Shown: positions 28,047 to 36,776, numbered from the stretch's first letter. The stretch: 64,000 bases of DNA from Oceanicola sp. 502str15 (GCF_024105635.1 NZ_WYDQ01000001.1:2728001-2792000); one strand, 5' to 3'. A program made the numbers and translations. Notes: a model not told the origin generated them from the sequence alone.

Positions 28047-29639
28047 ATGTCCAGTATTCTTACCAACACCAGCTCGATGGTGGCCCTGCAGACGCTCCGC
28101 GGCATCAACTCGTCGCTCGAACAGACCCAGGCCGAAATCTCGACCGGTAAATCCGTGGGCTCCGCCCGCGACAACTCCGCCATCTGGGCGATCTCGAAAG
28201 TGATGGAATCCGACGTGCGTGGCTTCAAGGCCATCTCCGAGAGCCTGTCTCTCGGCGACAGCACCGTCGCCGTGGCCCGCAACGGCTCCGAAACCGTCAC
28301 CGACCTGCTCGTGCAGATGAAGGAAAAGATCGTCGGTGCGCAGGAAGAGAACGTCGACCAGGAAAAACTCCAGGCCGATATCGCCGCGCTCACCGATCAG
28401 ATCAGCTCGGTGGTCGGCGCGGCCCAGTTCAACGGGTTGAACCTTCTGTCCGGCACCGAAGACGTCAACGTCCTCAGCTCGCTCGACCGGTCCTCGACCG
28501 GCGATGTTGCGGCCTCCGACATCACCGTGGCCCGTCAGGATCTCACCTTCGATGATGGTGTGATGGGCACCGGTGCCTCCCTCGTCGGCGGCGCGGCGAT
28601 CACTGCGGGTGATGCGGCTGTCACCGGTGGCAACGTCACCGTCCAGGCGGGTGCCGGCCAGAACTTCGATGCCTCTTCCACCCGTGATTTCTCCAATGCC
28701 GCCAACGGCATGGCTGTCACGATCGGGGGCACCGTCGCCGCGGATGACGTGTTCAACCTGCAGGTTGCGGGCCAGACCGTTTCCTTCACGGCGACCACCA
28801 CGGTCACTGATGACGTTGCCGCCGGCCTCACCGCCGCGCTCAACGCCGCCGGTATCGAGGATGTCACCGCAGAGGTTGCGGGCTCGGTCATCACCATCAA
28901 CTCGACCTCGGCCTTCGAGGATATCGAGGTGAACGGGTCGACCACCGGATCGGGCACCTTCTCGGCCGATTTCGAAGGCGTCACCGTTCCGGCGGCTCCG
29001 GCGTCGAGCTTCACCGGCGCGGTCATCGAGGACCGCTCCTCCGAGGTGGTCTTCTCGGCCACGTCCGGGGTCAGCGAGGGTGACGGCTACCGCGTCTCCG
29101 TCGGCGGCACCAACTACGACTACATCGCCGGCAAGGGTGAAACCTTCGAAGATGTGGCGCGTGGCCTGAAGATCGCGATCGACGGTGCCGGCCTGTCCGA
29201 CATCTCGACCAACGTCTACCAGGATGAGGCCACCGGCGCCTGGACGCTGCAGGTCGACAACGATGGCGCCGCCCTGGCGCTCGCGGTCGATGGCCTGGCC
29301 GATGGTGAGGCCACGGGCGGCCTTGCCGGTCTCGACGACATCGACGTGACCACGGCAGAGGGTGTCGAGGCGGCTCTGGCCAATATCGAAACCTATATCG
29401 ACACGGCCATCGGCGCCGCTGCGGCCTTCGGTTCGGTGGAAGGCCGGATCGAGACCCAGTCGGAGTTCATCTCCAACCTGACCGACAGCCTGACCACCGG
29501 CATCGGCTCGCTGGTCGATGCCGACATGGAGGCCGCCTCGGCGCGTCTCCAGGCACTTCAGGTGCAGCAGCAGCTGGGCATCCAGTCGCTCTCCATCGCC
29601 AACCAGGCACCGCAGTCGATCCTGTCGCTCTTCGGTTAA
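28047..29639 (+). CDS. flagellin
   Basis: Flagellin, the filament subunit; 530 residues. The D0/D1 N-terminus (TNTSSMVALQTLRGINSSL, then KSVGSARDNSAIWAISKVM) and the C-terminal helix (ALQVQQQLGIQSLSIANQ, ending ILSLFG) are conserved. The central part, about residues 165-440, is an unusually large acidic insertion containing two similar segments: DVFNLQVAGQTVSF... (234-285) and DGYRVSVGGTNYDY... (346-405). The start is ATG 28047 with AAAGGA upstream. It is followed by flaF and flbT, the alphaproteobacterial pair that controls flagellin translation. Confidence 0.95.
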   Translation: MSSILTNTSSMVALQTLRGINSSLEQTQAEISTGKSVGSARDNSAIWAISKVMESDVRGFKAISESLSLGDSTVAVARNGSETVTDLLVQMKEKIVGAQEENVDQEKLQADIAALTDQISSVVGAAQFNGLNLLSGTEDVNVLSSLDRSSTGDVAASDITVARQDLTFDDGVMGTGASLVGGAAITAGDAAVTGGNVTVQAGAGQNFDASSTRDFSNAANGMAVTIGGTVAADDVFNLQVAGQTVSFTATTTVTDDVAAGLTAALNAAGIEDVTAEVAGSVITINSTSAFEDIEVNGSTTGSGTFSADFEGVTVPAAPASSFTGAVIEDRSSEVVFSATSGVSEGDGYRVSVGGTNYDYIAGKGETFEDVARGLKIAIDGAGLSDISTNVYQDEATGAWTLQVDNDGAALALAVDGLADGEATGGLAGLDDIDVTTAEGVEAALANIETYIDTAIGAAAAFGSVEGRIETQSEFISNLTDSLTTGIGSLVDADMEAASARLQALQVQQQLGIQSLSIANQAPQSILSLFG

Positions 29640-29648
29640 CGCACTGAA

Positions 29649-29698
29649 GGGCGGGGCGCCGAATGGTCAGGGCCAAAACGGCTCTGGGCGCCCCGCCC
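29649..29698 (+). terminator. long hairpin after flagellin
   Basis: GGGCGGGGCGCC (29649-29660) and GGCGCCCCGCCC (29687-29698) form a perfect 12-bp stem; the 26-base loop has an inner helix CAGGGCC/GGCTCTG. It begins nine bases after the flagellin stop. No U-tract follows, so it may act as a mRNA-stabilising 3' end or partial attenuator that sets flagellin above flaF-flbT. Confidence 0.6.
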
Positions 29699-29743
29699 GC
29701 TCTCTACTCGTCGAAATGCTCCCCTGAGTGGAAGGACAGAGCC

Positions 29744-30112
29744 TTGAACTCCGTGCAACTGGCGCAAAGCGCCTATTCCTCCGGCCAGCAGGCCCCGCTG
29801 CGCACCCATCGCAGCACCGAATACGCAGCCTTCAGCCGGGTCACATCTCGCCTCAAGGCTTCCAAGAATTTCAACGCCCTCGCCGCCGCCGTGCATGAAA
29901 ACCGGCGGCTGTGGACCGCGCTCGCCGCAGACGTGGCCGATGCCGACAATGGCCTCACCCCCGATCTGCGCGCCCGCATCTTCTACCTCGCTCGCTTTAC
30001 CGCGCATCACTCGTCCAAGGTGCTCCGCCGCAAGGCAGACGTGGTGCCGCTGATCGAGATCAACATGGCGGTCATGCGCGGCCTCGGCGGGCGGTCGGAG
30101 GCAGGCAGATGA
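29744..30112 (+). CDS. flaF: flagellar biosynthesis regulator FlaF
   Basis: FlaF is needed for flagellin translation and secretion in alphaproteobacteria; 122 residues. The conserved N-terminus NSVQLAQSAYSS and the C-terminal YLARFTAHHSSKVL and PLIEINMAVMRGL are typical. The only sensible start is TTG at 29744, preceded by GGAAGGACAG; the upstream in-frame ATG lies inside the hairpin. Its stop overlaps the flbT start (ATGA). Confidence 0.9.
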   Translation: MNSVQLAQSAYSSGQQAPLRTHRSTEYAAFSRVTSRLKASKNFNALAAAVHENRRLWTALAADVADADNGLTPDLRARIFYLARFTAHHSSKVLRRKADVVPLIEINMAVMRGLGGRSEAGR

Positions 30113-30549
30113 GTGGCCTCGTCCTCAAACTCAGCCCCAAGGAGCGGGTGCTCATCAATGGCGCGGTGATCGAAAACGGTGACAGGCGGTCGCGCCTGTC
30201 CATCGTCACGCCCGGTGCGCATATCCTGCGGCTGCGCGACGCGATTCACCCAGAAGAGGCCAAGACGCCGGTGAAGCGGGTCTGCTATACCGCCCAACTC
30301 GTGCTGTCGGGCGACACCGCCCCCGCGGAGGCCGATCTTCAGCTCATGCGGGGCATCGAGCAACTCAGCCAGGTCTTCACCGACCATGACAGCCGCACCC
30401 AGCTCGACGCCGCCACCCTGGCCGTGCGCCAGGGGCAGCATTACCAAGCGCTCAAGTCACTTCGCGCCCTGATCCCCCGCGAGGAGCGGTTGATCGCCGC
30501 GCAGGAGCTTGGCCATGCTGCCCTGCCACCAGACACGATGCCAAGCTGA
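30109..30549 (+). CDS. flbT: flagellin translation regulator FlbT
   Basis: FlbT binds the 5' untranslated region of flagellin mRNA and represses or times its translation (known from Caulobacter); 146 residues. Family features are LKLSPKERVLINGAVIENGDRRSRLSI and the central KRVCYTAQLVLSG. It starts inside the flaF stop and its own stop overlaps the next ATG as TGATG, so flaF, flbT and the DUF1217 gene are translationally coupled. Confidence 0.93.
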   Translation: MSGLVLKLSPKERVLINGAVIENGDRRSRLSIVTPGAHILRLRDAIHPEEAKTPVKRVCYTAQLVLSGDTAPAEADLQLMRGIEQLSQVFTDHDSRTQLDAATLAVRQGQHYQALKSLRALIPREERLIAAQELGHAALPPDTMPS

Positions 30550-31724
30550 TGTTCACGCCCATTGTCCCCCTCGGCGGCCTGCTCGGTTGGCAATTCCTCC
30601 AGCGCACGCAGGAGAGCCAGCAGGAGGCGCTGGCCAATTCCGTCAGCGTCGAACGTGACATGGCCGAGTTCGAGGAGCGTATCTCCTCCGTCAAATCCGC
30701 CGATGATCTTGTCAAAGACTTCCGGCTCCTGCGCATCGCGCTCGGCGCCTTCGGCCTGTCGGAGGACATCGGCAACAAGTACTTCATCAAGAAGGTGCTC
30801 GAAGAGGGCACCGAGGATCCCGAAGCCCTGTCCAACCGCCTGTCCGACACCCGCTACCAGGGCCTGGCGGAGGCCTTCGGCTTCGGCGATTACGCCACCC
30901 CCAACAACGCCTTCGGCGCCATCGAGGCGCAGATCCGCGCCGGCACGGATACGCTCCCGGCCAACCGGCGCGCGGCGGCGGGCGACCGCGCCATCGAGCT
31001 GGTCGAAAAGCTCGATGAGCTGACCGGCCTGATCGCGGATGAAGAGATGGATGCCGAGGTCCGCGCAAGCAGAGAGTCCGACCTGCGCGCCGAGGTTGAT
31101 GAGATCTGGGCCGATGTCATGGGCAACCCGCGCCAGCGCGAAGCGATGCTCTCCACCTTCGAAGTGGCCGAGGGCTTTGGCGCCCTCAACCACAACACCC
31201 AGGTCGAGGTCATGCGCCAGAAGGTCGTCGGCATCTTCGGCGACCGGCCCGCCGAGCAGATGACCGGCTTCGTCGATCGCATCAAGCAGGCCTACACCAC
31301 CCGCCAGTTCGAGGAGGCCGTGGGCGAACAGGCCCAGGAGCTGCGCCTGGCCCTCAACCTCGACCGCGAGCTGCCCGGCCTGGCCGCCGATACCGAGGTC
31401 GAGAATGATACCGCCTGGCTCCGCGTCATGGGCAGCTCGCCCATGCGCGCCGTGTTCGATAGCGCATTCGGCCTGCCAGAGGCCTTTGCCGCCCTCGATC
31501 TCGACCGGCAGCTGGTGGTCTACAAGGACCGCGCCCGCGCCATCTTCGGCAGTGACAAGGTCTCGCAGTTCACCGACCCGGAGGCGCGTGAAGAGCTCAT
31601 CCGCCTCTACCTCGTTCGCACCGAGCTGAACGGGCAGGCCTCCAACACCGGCGGCACCAGCGCCGCCCTGACCATCCTGAGCGGGGTCAATTCGAGCAGC
31701 CTGTTCAATACCCTGCTCGGCTGA
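30549..31724 (+). CDS. DUF1217 family flagellar-cluster protein
   Basis: A 391-residue, largely helical DUF1217 protein. The pattern VERDMAEFEERISSVKSADDLVKDFRLLRIALGAFGL, then YFIKKVLEEGTEDPEALSNRL, appears near the N-terminus, and similar LRVMGSSPMRAVFDSAFGLPEAFAALDLD segments recur twice. The family is found in flagellar loci of Rhodobacterales but its role is unknown; the C-terminus (TILSGVNSSSLFNTLLG) resembles a flagellar-export or filament-type tail. It is coupled to flbT by a one-base overlap. Confidence 0.8.
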   Translation: MFTPIVPLGGLLGWQFLQRTQESQQEALANSVSVERDMAEFEERISSVKSADDLVKDFRLLRIALGAFGLSEDIGNKYFIKKVLEEGTEDPEALSNRLSDTRYQGLAEAFGFGDYATPNNAFGAIEAQIRAGTDTLPANRRAAAGDRAIELVEKLDELTGLIADEEMDAEVRASRESDLRAEVDEIWADVMGNPRQREAMLSTFEVAEGFGALNHNTQVEVMRQKVVGIFGDRPAEQMTGFVDRIKQAYTTRQFEEAVGEQAQELRLALNLDRELPGLAADTEVENDTAWLRVMGSSPMRAVFDSAFGLPEAFAALDLDRQLVVYKDRARAIFGSDKVSQFTDPEAREELIRLYLVRTELNGQASNTGGTSAALTILSGVNSSSLFNTLLG

Positions 31725-31757
31725 CACCCCCCCGGCGAGGCCGTCAAGCGGCCCGGC

Positions 31758-32000
31758 TCACCCCTGCGTCTGGGGCCGGAGCTGATAGACGCCTTCGGGC
31801 AGATCGAGGGCCGCGGCCAGGTCGCGCAGCTGGGTCAGCGACAGGGTGATCTTCTGCACCTCGTCCTTGCGGGCATCGAGCTGTTCGATGGTCACGCAAT
31901 CCTCAAAGGCCTGAATCGTCAGGTCTTCCTGCAGGTGTGTGCTGCCCTCGTCGACCAGCGTTATCACCGTCGCGTCAAAGTCGTGTTCGATGGTAAACAT
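31758..32000 (-). CDS. small conserved hypothetical protein
   Basis: An 80-residue acidic protein (MFTIEHDFDATVITLVDEG...) with alternating beta-like hydrophobics at the start and a helical second half containing ITLSLTQLRDLAAALDLPEGVYQL. I do not recognise a domain. Clear codon bias and a start facing the M48 gene divergently support it as real. It is convergent with the DUF1217 gene. Confidence 0.65.
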   Translation of the reverse strand: MFTIEHDFDATVITLVDEGSTHLQEDLTIQAFEDCVTIEQLDARKDEVQKITLSLTQLRDLAAALDLPEGVYQLRPQTQG

Positions 32001-32151
32001 GCCTCAGCCTAGCCCGCCGGCTCCGGGCTGTCAGCCGCGAAACACACTGCCCCGGCAATCTGCCGCCATGGCCACGCAAGGGGCTACATCGCGGCGCAAC
32101 ACCCTGTTAGTCTGGCCTTCGATATTGAGCAGCCAAGGTGAGGCAATCGCC

Positions 32152-32862
32152 ATGAAATTCTTCTCTTTCGCACTGGTCGCCCTGCCGTTTCTGGCCGGGT
32201 GCACCGAGATGCCAGCGCCCTCGCAGCCGCCCGCGCAGCCCACGCCAAGTGCCGCGCCCGCCAGCTTCGATGCCAACCGCGCCGCCCGCAACTTCGTCAG
32301 CGTGGTCAACCGGGTCGAGCCGGTGGCCGAGCGCGAGTGCCGCGCCCGCCTGCCCCGCGCCAATTGCGACTTCCTCATCGTCGTCGATGACCGTCGCGGC
32401 GAGCCGGCCAACGCCTACCAGACCGAAGATCGCTCGGGCCGCCCGGTGATCGCCTTCACCCTCGCGCTCATCGCCGATGCCCGAAACCAGGACGAACTGG
32501 CCTTCATCCTCGGGCACGAGGCCGCGCATCACATCAAGGAGCACATCCCCCGCACCCGCGAAAGCGCCACCTTCGGGGCGCTGGTTCTGGGCACGCTGGT
32601 GGGTGTGGGCGGCGGCGGCGACGCCGCGGTCGAGGCCGCCACCCGCGTCGGTGCGGGCATCGGCGCCCGGCGCTTTTCCAAGGAATTCGAGCTGGAAGCC
32701 GACTCGCTGGGCACCATCATCGCCAAGCACGCGGGCTACGATCCGCTGCGCGGCGCGCAGTATTTTACCCGCATCCCCGACCCGGGCGATGCCTTCCTCG
32801 GCTCGCACCCGCCCAATTCCGACCGGATCGAAACCGTCCGCCGCACCGCCGCCAACATGTAG
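32152..32862 (+). CDS. M48-family zinc metallopeptidase lipoprotein
   Basis: A 236-residue periplasmic or outer-membrane-associated peptidase. The lipobox LAGC places the lipidated cysteine at residue 17, followed by a Pro/Ala-rich linker. The zinc motif HEAAH is at 122-126 and the third ligand is expected in KEFELEADSLG, the ELEAD block of M48 (BepA/LoiP-like) enzymes. These degrade or assist folding of outer-membrane proteins. The start is ATG 32152, which opens directly into the signal sequence. Confidence 0.92.
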   Translation: MKFFSFALVALPFLAGCTEMPAPSQPPAQPTPSAAPASFDANRAARNFVSVVNRVEPVAERECRARLPRANCDFLIVVDDRRGEPANAYQTEDRSGRPVIAFTLALIADARNQDELAFILGHEAAHHIKEHIPRTRESATFGALVLGTLVGVGGGGDAAVEAATRVGAGIGARRFSKEFELEADSLGTIIAKHAGYDPLRGAQYFTRIPDPGDAFLGSHPPNSDRIETVRRTAANM

Positions 32863-32928
32863 CGCCCCCGCGCCACTGCCGAGGCTTTCGGGCCGGGCCT
32901 TCTGCAAAAGGCTTCATAAACAAGGGGC

Positions 32929-32952
32929 TCCCCGCTATCAGCTAAGCGGGGA
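32929..32952 (+). promoter_or_regulatory. hairpin in the dgkA leader
   Basis: TCCCCGCT (32929-32936) and AGCGGGGA (32945-32952) form a perfect 8-bp stem with an 8-base loop, 14 bases before the dgkA ATG at 32967. It could end the M48 transcript or affect dgkA translation; no U-tract follows. Confidence 0.4.
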
Positions 32953-32966
32953 CCGCGGCGCGAGGC

Positions 32967-33335
32967 ATGGGCATGTTGAAACAGCAAATCAGGCGGATCT
33001 GGCTCCGCACCCGGTGGAGCTGGGAGGGGCTGGTGCATGTCTGGCACACCGAGCACTCGCTCAAGCAGTGGATCGTGGCCTATGCGGTCTCCGTCGTGCT
33101 GGCCCTGATCCTGCCCATCACCGCCGGTGAAAAGGCCCTGCTGCTGATGGGCGGCGTGCTGGTCTTTGCCTTCGAATGCCTCAACACCGCGATCGAGCGC
33201 ACCGTCGACCGGATCTCGATGGAGCGTCACCCGCTGGCCAAGCAGGCCAAGGACACCGCCTCCGCCGCCGTGGCGCTCTCGGCCATTGCGCTCGGCCTGG
33301 CCTGGGCCGTGATCCTGATCGGGCTTGCCCTCTGA
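32967..33335 (+). CDS. dgkA: diacylglycerol kinase
   Basis: A small trimeric inner-membrane kinase that phosphorylates diacylglycerol to phosphatidic acid, recycling lipid from osmoregulated glucan synthesis; 122 residues. The signature ECLNTAIERTVDRIS followed by AKQAKDTASAAVALS is exactly the DgkA active-site and nucleotide region, with three membrane segments. It is a single gene, preceded by a hairpin. Confidence 0.95.
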   Translation: MGMLKQQIRRIWLRTRWSWEGLVHVWHTEHSLKQWIVAYAVSVVLALILPITAGEKALLLMGGVLVFAFECLNTAIERTVDRISMERHPLAKQAKDTASAAVALSAIALGLAWAVILIGLAL

Positions 33336-33391
33336 GGTCCGGGGCGGGCAGACTTGCCCCATTCAAACCCCATCCATCAGAGACACACCCC

Positions 33392-33727
33392 ATGCGTCAC
33401 GCCCTCATTACCCTCGCTGCCCTGCCCCTCTTCGCCCTGCCCGCCTTTGCCGAAGGGCTCACCGGCAGCTACACCGTCGAGGGCAAAAACCCCGACGGCT
33501 CCTCCTATTTCGGCACCGCCGAGCTGGTCGAGAACGGCACCGCCGTCAGCCTCACATGGACGGTCGCAGGCAGCAGCTTTGCCGGCGCCGGGATCGTCGA
33601 TGGCAAGCTCATCACGGTCCAATGGGGCGATCCGAACCCGGTCTATTACGTCATCACGCCCTCGGGCGCGCTGCATGGCACCTGGGCCGACGGGACGGCG
33701 CTCGACCGGCTGACACCCATGCGTTGA
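33392..33727 (+). CDS. secreted small hypothetical protein
   Basis: A 111-residue protein with a clear signal peptide (MRHALITLAALPLFALPAFA, cleavage after AFA). The mature 91 residues look like a compact beta protein (GSYTVEGKNPDGSSYFGTAELVENG, then LTWTVAGSSFAGAGIVDGKLI), with a small GTWADGTALDRL end. It resembles the 'fibronectin-binding/GTW' type of periplasmic beta-barrel proteins of Rhodobacteraceae but I cannot assign a family. Confidence 0.7.
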   Translation: MRHALITLAALPLFALPAFAEGLTGSYTVEGKNPDGSSYFGTAELVENGTAVSLTWTVAGSSFAGAGIVDGKLITVQWGDPNPVYYVITPSGALHGTWADGTALDRLTPMR

Positions 33728-33769
33728 GCATTTACCTGTCATTAAGAAAAGTTAATGGAATTGGCTTTG

Positions 33770-33790
33770 ACCACGCGGCGCCCGCGTGGT
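33770..33790. repeat. inverted repeat before the Cys-rich gene
   Basis: ACCACGCG (33770-33777) and CGCGTGGT (33783-33790) are perfect 8-bp arms around GCGCC. It sits in an AT-richer gap (33728-33837) between the secreted protein and the Cys-rich ORF; either a transcript end or an operator. Confidence 0.4.
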
Positions 33791-33837
33791 TCAACCTCAA
33801 GGTGTGTCGCCCGACACTCCGAAGAGGATCTGCCACC

Positions 33838-34164
33838 ATGACACGGCCTTCACATCCAGCCGCGCGCCCGGGCGCGGCCTCGCAAGCTGGCCGCCTCCGG
33901 GCGCCGCAGCCCGATGCCTGGTCCAGCGTCGATCATTGCTGCCCCGTCTGCGGCTGGTCCGACACCTGCACCGACTGGCCGCAAGCCCATGCCGAGCCCA
34001 GCGAGGGCTGCCCGCCCGCCTGCCGGTCGCGGCGGCAGTTCGCGGCCCTGCGGATGCGCTCCGAACACGCCCGCCAACTCTCGCAGGTGGCCTCCGAAAC
34101 GGCTGTCCATGCGCAGGCAAGGTCCGAAGCGATCCACAGAAGAGTCAGCGCCCGCCGTTATTGA
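33838..34164 (+). CDS. cysteine-rich hypothetical protein
   Basis: A 108-residue basic protein with six cysteines clustered between residues 34 and 62 (HCCPVCGW, TCTDW, GCPPAC), suggesting a small zinc-ribbon or treble-clef element, and a basic helical tail. I do not recognise it. ATG 33838 has GAGG ten bases upstream. Support comes from the cysteine spacing and an undisturbed frame; a non-coding alternative remains possible. Confidence 0.5.
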   Translation: MTRPSHPAARPGAASQAGRLRAPQPDAWSSVDHCCPVCGWSDTCTDWPQAHAEPSEGCPPACRSRRQFAALRMRSEHARQLSQVASETAVHAQARSEAIHRRVSARRY

Positions 34165-34201
34165 CCTTGGCACCGGCAGGTCGCGGCTGCAAAGTCGCGC
34201 C

Positions 34202-34621
34202 ATGCGTCTCTTTCTGGTCGACACCCTCACCGCCGTCGTTTTCTTCACCTGCGTTGCCGCCCTGAGCGAGCTGTTCGTGGCCGGAATGCCGCCCTCCGCC
34301 GTGCTCTTCACCCGTCTCGTCATGGTGCCCGTGATCGTCTGCACCGGGCGGCCCTACGGCTGGTGGCGCGATGTGGTCTTTGCCCGCGTCCGCCCGCACT
34401 CCGCCCTCGCCAGCACGCTCACCGACATCGCGGCCTTCCTCGCCTTCCAAGTGCCGGTCTACGGGCTCACCCTTCTGGCCGCCGGGGCTTCGCTGGCCCA
34501 GATCACCGCCGCCCTCGGGGCCGCTGCCGTGCTGATGGTGCTCCTCAGCCGCCCCTACGGCCTGCTGCTCAATGCCGCCCGGCGCCTTGCAGGGGCCCGG
34601 CCCGGTGCCGCTGCCCCCTAG
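34202..34621 (+). CDS. alaE: L-alanine exporter AlaE
   Basis: A 139-residue inner-membrane protein matching the AlaE family, which exports L-alanine using the proton gradient. Matching blocks are MRLFLVDTLTAVVFFT near the start, ELFVAGM, LVMVPVIVCTGRPYGWWRDVVF and the later LLSRPYGLLLN; about four hydrophobic segments are seen. The ATG at 34202 begins the conserved sequence. It is convergent with rimO with a nine-base gap. Confidence 0.85.
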   Translation: MRLFLVDTLTAVVFFTCVAALSELFVAGMPPSAVLFTRLVMVPVIVCTGRPYGWWRDVVFARVRPHSALASTLTDIAAFLAFQVPVYGLTLLAAGASLAQITAALGAAAVLMVLLSRPYGLLLNAARRLAGARPGAAAP

Positions 34622-34630
34622 GCGCTGCGC

Positions 34631-36013
34631 TCAAGGCGCGTCGACGCGTCGGCCCCAGAGGTCGTACTCGCTGGCCTCATCGACCTCCACCCGGACGATG
34701 TCGCCGGGCTTCAGCCCTTCGGTGCCCTCGTCGATGAACAGGTTGCCGTCGATCTCGGGCGCATCGGCCTTGGTCCGGCAGGTCGCCACCCCATCGGCGT
34801 CCACCTCGTCCACGATCACCTCGCAGATGGTGCCCACCTTCGCCGCCAGCTTCGCCTCGCTGATCGCCTGCGCCTTCTCCATGAACTGCGCCCAGCGCTC
34901 CGCTTTCAGCTCTGCGGGCACATGGTCGGGCAGGTCGTTGGAGCGGGCCCCGGCGACGTTCTCGTATTGAAAGCACCCCACCCGGTCGAGCTGCGCCTCG
35001 TCGAGCCAGTCGAGCAGATGGGCAAATTCCGCCTCGGTCTCGCCCGGGTAGCCCACGATGAAGGTCGAGCGCAGGGTGATCTCGGGGCAGATGCTCCGCC
35101 ACTCCGCGATCCGCTCCAGCGTCTTCTCGCCATGGGCGGGGCGGGCCATGCGCTTCAGCGTATCGGGGTGCGAATGCTGAAACGGGATGTCGAGATAGGG
35201 CAGCACCAGCCCCTCCGCCATCAGCGGAATCACCTGCCGCACGTGCGGGTAGGGATACACGTAATGCAGCCGCACCCAGGCCCCGAGGCTGCCGAGGTCT
35301 CGCGCCAGATCGGTGATATGCGCCCGGTGGCCACGGTCTTCGGCATGCTTGATGTCCACGCCATAGGCCGAGGTGTCCTGGCTGATCACCAGCAGTTCCT
35401 TCACCCCCGCCGCCACCAGCCGCTCCGCCTCGCGCACCACCGCATGGGCGGGGCGGCTCACGAGCCGGCCGCGCATGTCGGGGATGATGCAGAACTTGCA
35501 CTTGTGGTTACAGCCCTCCGAGATCTTCAGGTAGCTGTAGTGGCGCGGCGTCAGGCTCACGCCGCTTGCCGGCAGCAGATCCACGAACGGGTCGGGCGCG
35601 GGCGGCACCGCCGCATGCACCGCATCCAGCACCTGCTCGTATTGGTGCGGCCCGGTCACGGCCAGCACCTTGGGATGCGCGCCGGTGATGTATTCGGGTT
35701 CCGCGCCAAGACAGCCGGTCACGATCACCCGGCCATTGGCCGCCATCGCCTCGCCAATCGCCTCGAGGCTCTCGGCCTTGGCCGAATCGAGAAAGCCGCA
35801 GGTGTTCACGATCACCGCATCCGCCCCGGCATACTCCGGGCTGATGCCATAGCCCTCGGCCCGCAGGCGGGTCAGAATCCGCTCGCTGTCCACCAGCGCC
35901 TTGGGGCAGCCGAGGGATACCATGCCGATCTGGGGCTGGCCCTCACGCGGGGCCTCGCCAAATCGGGGTGCGGGCGCGAGGTCGGGGCGCAGGTCGGGCG
36001 GGTTGCTGGACAT
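34631..36013 (-). CDS. rimO: ribosomal protein S12 methylthiotransferase RimO
   Basis: A radical-SAM enzyme that methylthiolates Asp89 of ribosomal protein S12; 460 residues. The N-terminal cluster domain has [14 protein letters not shown] and NTCGFLD plus GCLGAEP; the radical-SAM motif is CNHKCKFC in [19 protein letters not shown]; the C-terminal TRAM domain ends in [14 protein letters not shown] and PDMRG identify RimO rather than MiaB. It is a monocistronic gene on the minus strand. Confidence 0.95.
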   Translation of the reverse strand: MSSNPPDLRPDLAPAPRFGEAPREGQPQIGMVSLGCPKALVDSERILTRLRAEGYGISPEYAGADAVIVNTCGFLDSAKAESLEAIGEAMAANGRVIVTGCLGAEPEYITGAHPKVLAVTGPHQYEQVLDAVHAAVPPAPDPFVDLLPASGVSLTPRHYSYLKISEGCNHKCKFCIIPDMRGRLVSRPAHAVVREAERLVAAGVKELLVISQDTSAYGVDIKHAEDRGHRAHITDLARDLGSLGAWVRLHYVYPYPHVRQVIPLMAEGLVLPYLDIPFQHSHPDTLKRMARPAHGEKTLERIAEWRSICPEITLRSTFIVGYPGETEAEFAHLLDWLDEAQLDRVGCFQYENVAGARSNDLPDHVPAELKAERWAQFMEKAQAISEAKLAAKVGTICEVIVDEVDADGVATCRTKADAPEIDGNLFIDEGTEGLKPGDIVRVEVDEASEYDLWGRRVDAP

Positions 36014-36200
36014 GTCCGCGCTATACAGCCGCCGGAGCCATCAGAAAAGCCCCGTTCAGCGCGTGAAATTTCCAGTAATCTTTGGCCTCCGCCTTGATCG
36101 GCGCCGCCCCCGGCGTCACGCTGCCCGGATATTCGGGCACATCGCCCCCAAAACCCTTTGCGTCCCGGCCCTTGGCGGCCCCAATCCATTGGAGACATTC

Positions 36201-36773
36201 ATGCCCGCAACAGACATGGCCCCCATCGTCACCCGCGTCCTGCGCACCCCGGCCGTCTGGATGATAGATTTCGTCCTCCACGGCATCGTCGTCAACGCGT
36301 CCAACTTCGAGAAGGTCGCCACCGCGCTCGAGGCGGGCTCCATCACCGCCATCCACGACACCTCCGCCGGGGCCGACGAGGCCTACTACAACTCCGACGA
36401 AAACCGATACAAACTCGGCTTCGACACGCTGCACACCATCCTCCACATCGGGCTGATCGTGCATGAGTCGGTCCATGCCATCGCCGATATCGAGAAGGTC
36501 CAGAACAAGGTCCGCGCCTCCGAGGCCGCCGCCTATGTCGCCCAGGCCCTGCTGATCTACTACGGCGCCCAGGCCGCCGCCGATGCGGACCCGTCAAAGA
36601 ACCCCTTCGCAGACCCGATCATGCAGGCGGCCTGGGTGGTGTCCAAACCCCTGCGCGGCACCAGCGGGCAGACCCTGAGCACCACCCAGCTCAAGCCGCT
36701 CGACGATGCCATCATCGCCCATGACAAGTACCGCACGAACAAGGACAGCTCGGTTCTTTCCGACGGCATCTGA
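36201..36773 (+). CDS. unannotated HExxH protein, paralogue 1 (possible minimal gluzincin)
   Basis: A 190-residue protein with no recognised family. It contains HESVH at residues 88-92 and a glutamate at 108 in ASEAAAYVAQAL, giving HExxH-x15-E. The second paralogue at 37376 keeps the same spacing. Around the motif the two share NR.+GF, (L/V)VHES.HA and SEA.AY.AQAL. There is no signal peptide or membrane segment. The C-terminal third is polar and differs between the pair. The start is ATG 36201, where ATTGGAGA lies upstream. Metal binding is an inference from the pattern; no substrate is suggested by neighbours. Confidence 0.72.
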   Translation: MPATDMAPIVTRVLRTPAVWMIDFVLHGIVVNASNFEKVATALEAGSITAIHDTSAGADEAYYNSDENRYKLGFDTLHTILHIGLIVHESVHAIADIEKVQNKVRASEAAAYVAQALLIYYGAQAAADADPSKNPFADPIMQAAWVVSKPLRGTSGQTLSTTQLKPLDDAIIAHDKYRTNKDSSVLSDGI

Positions 36774-36776
36774 CCC

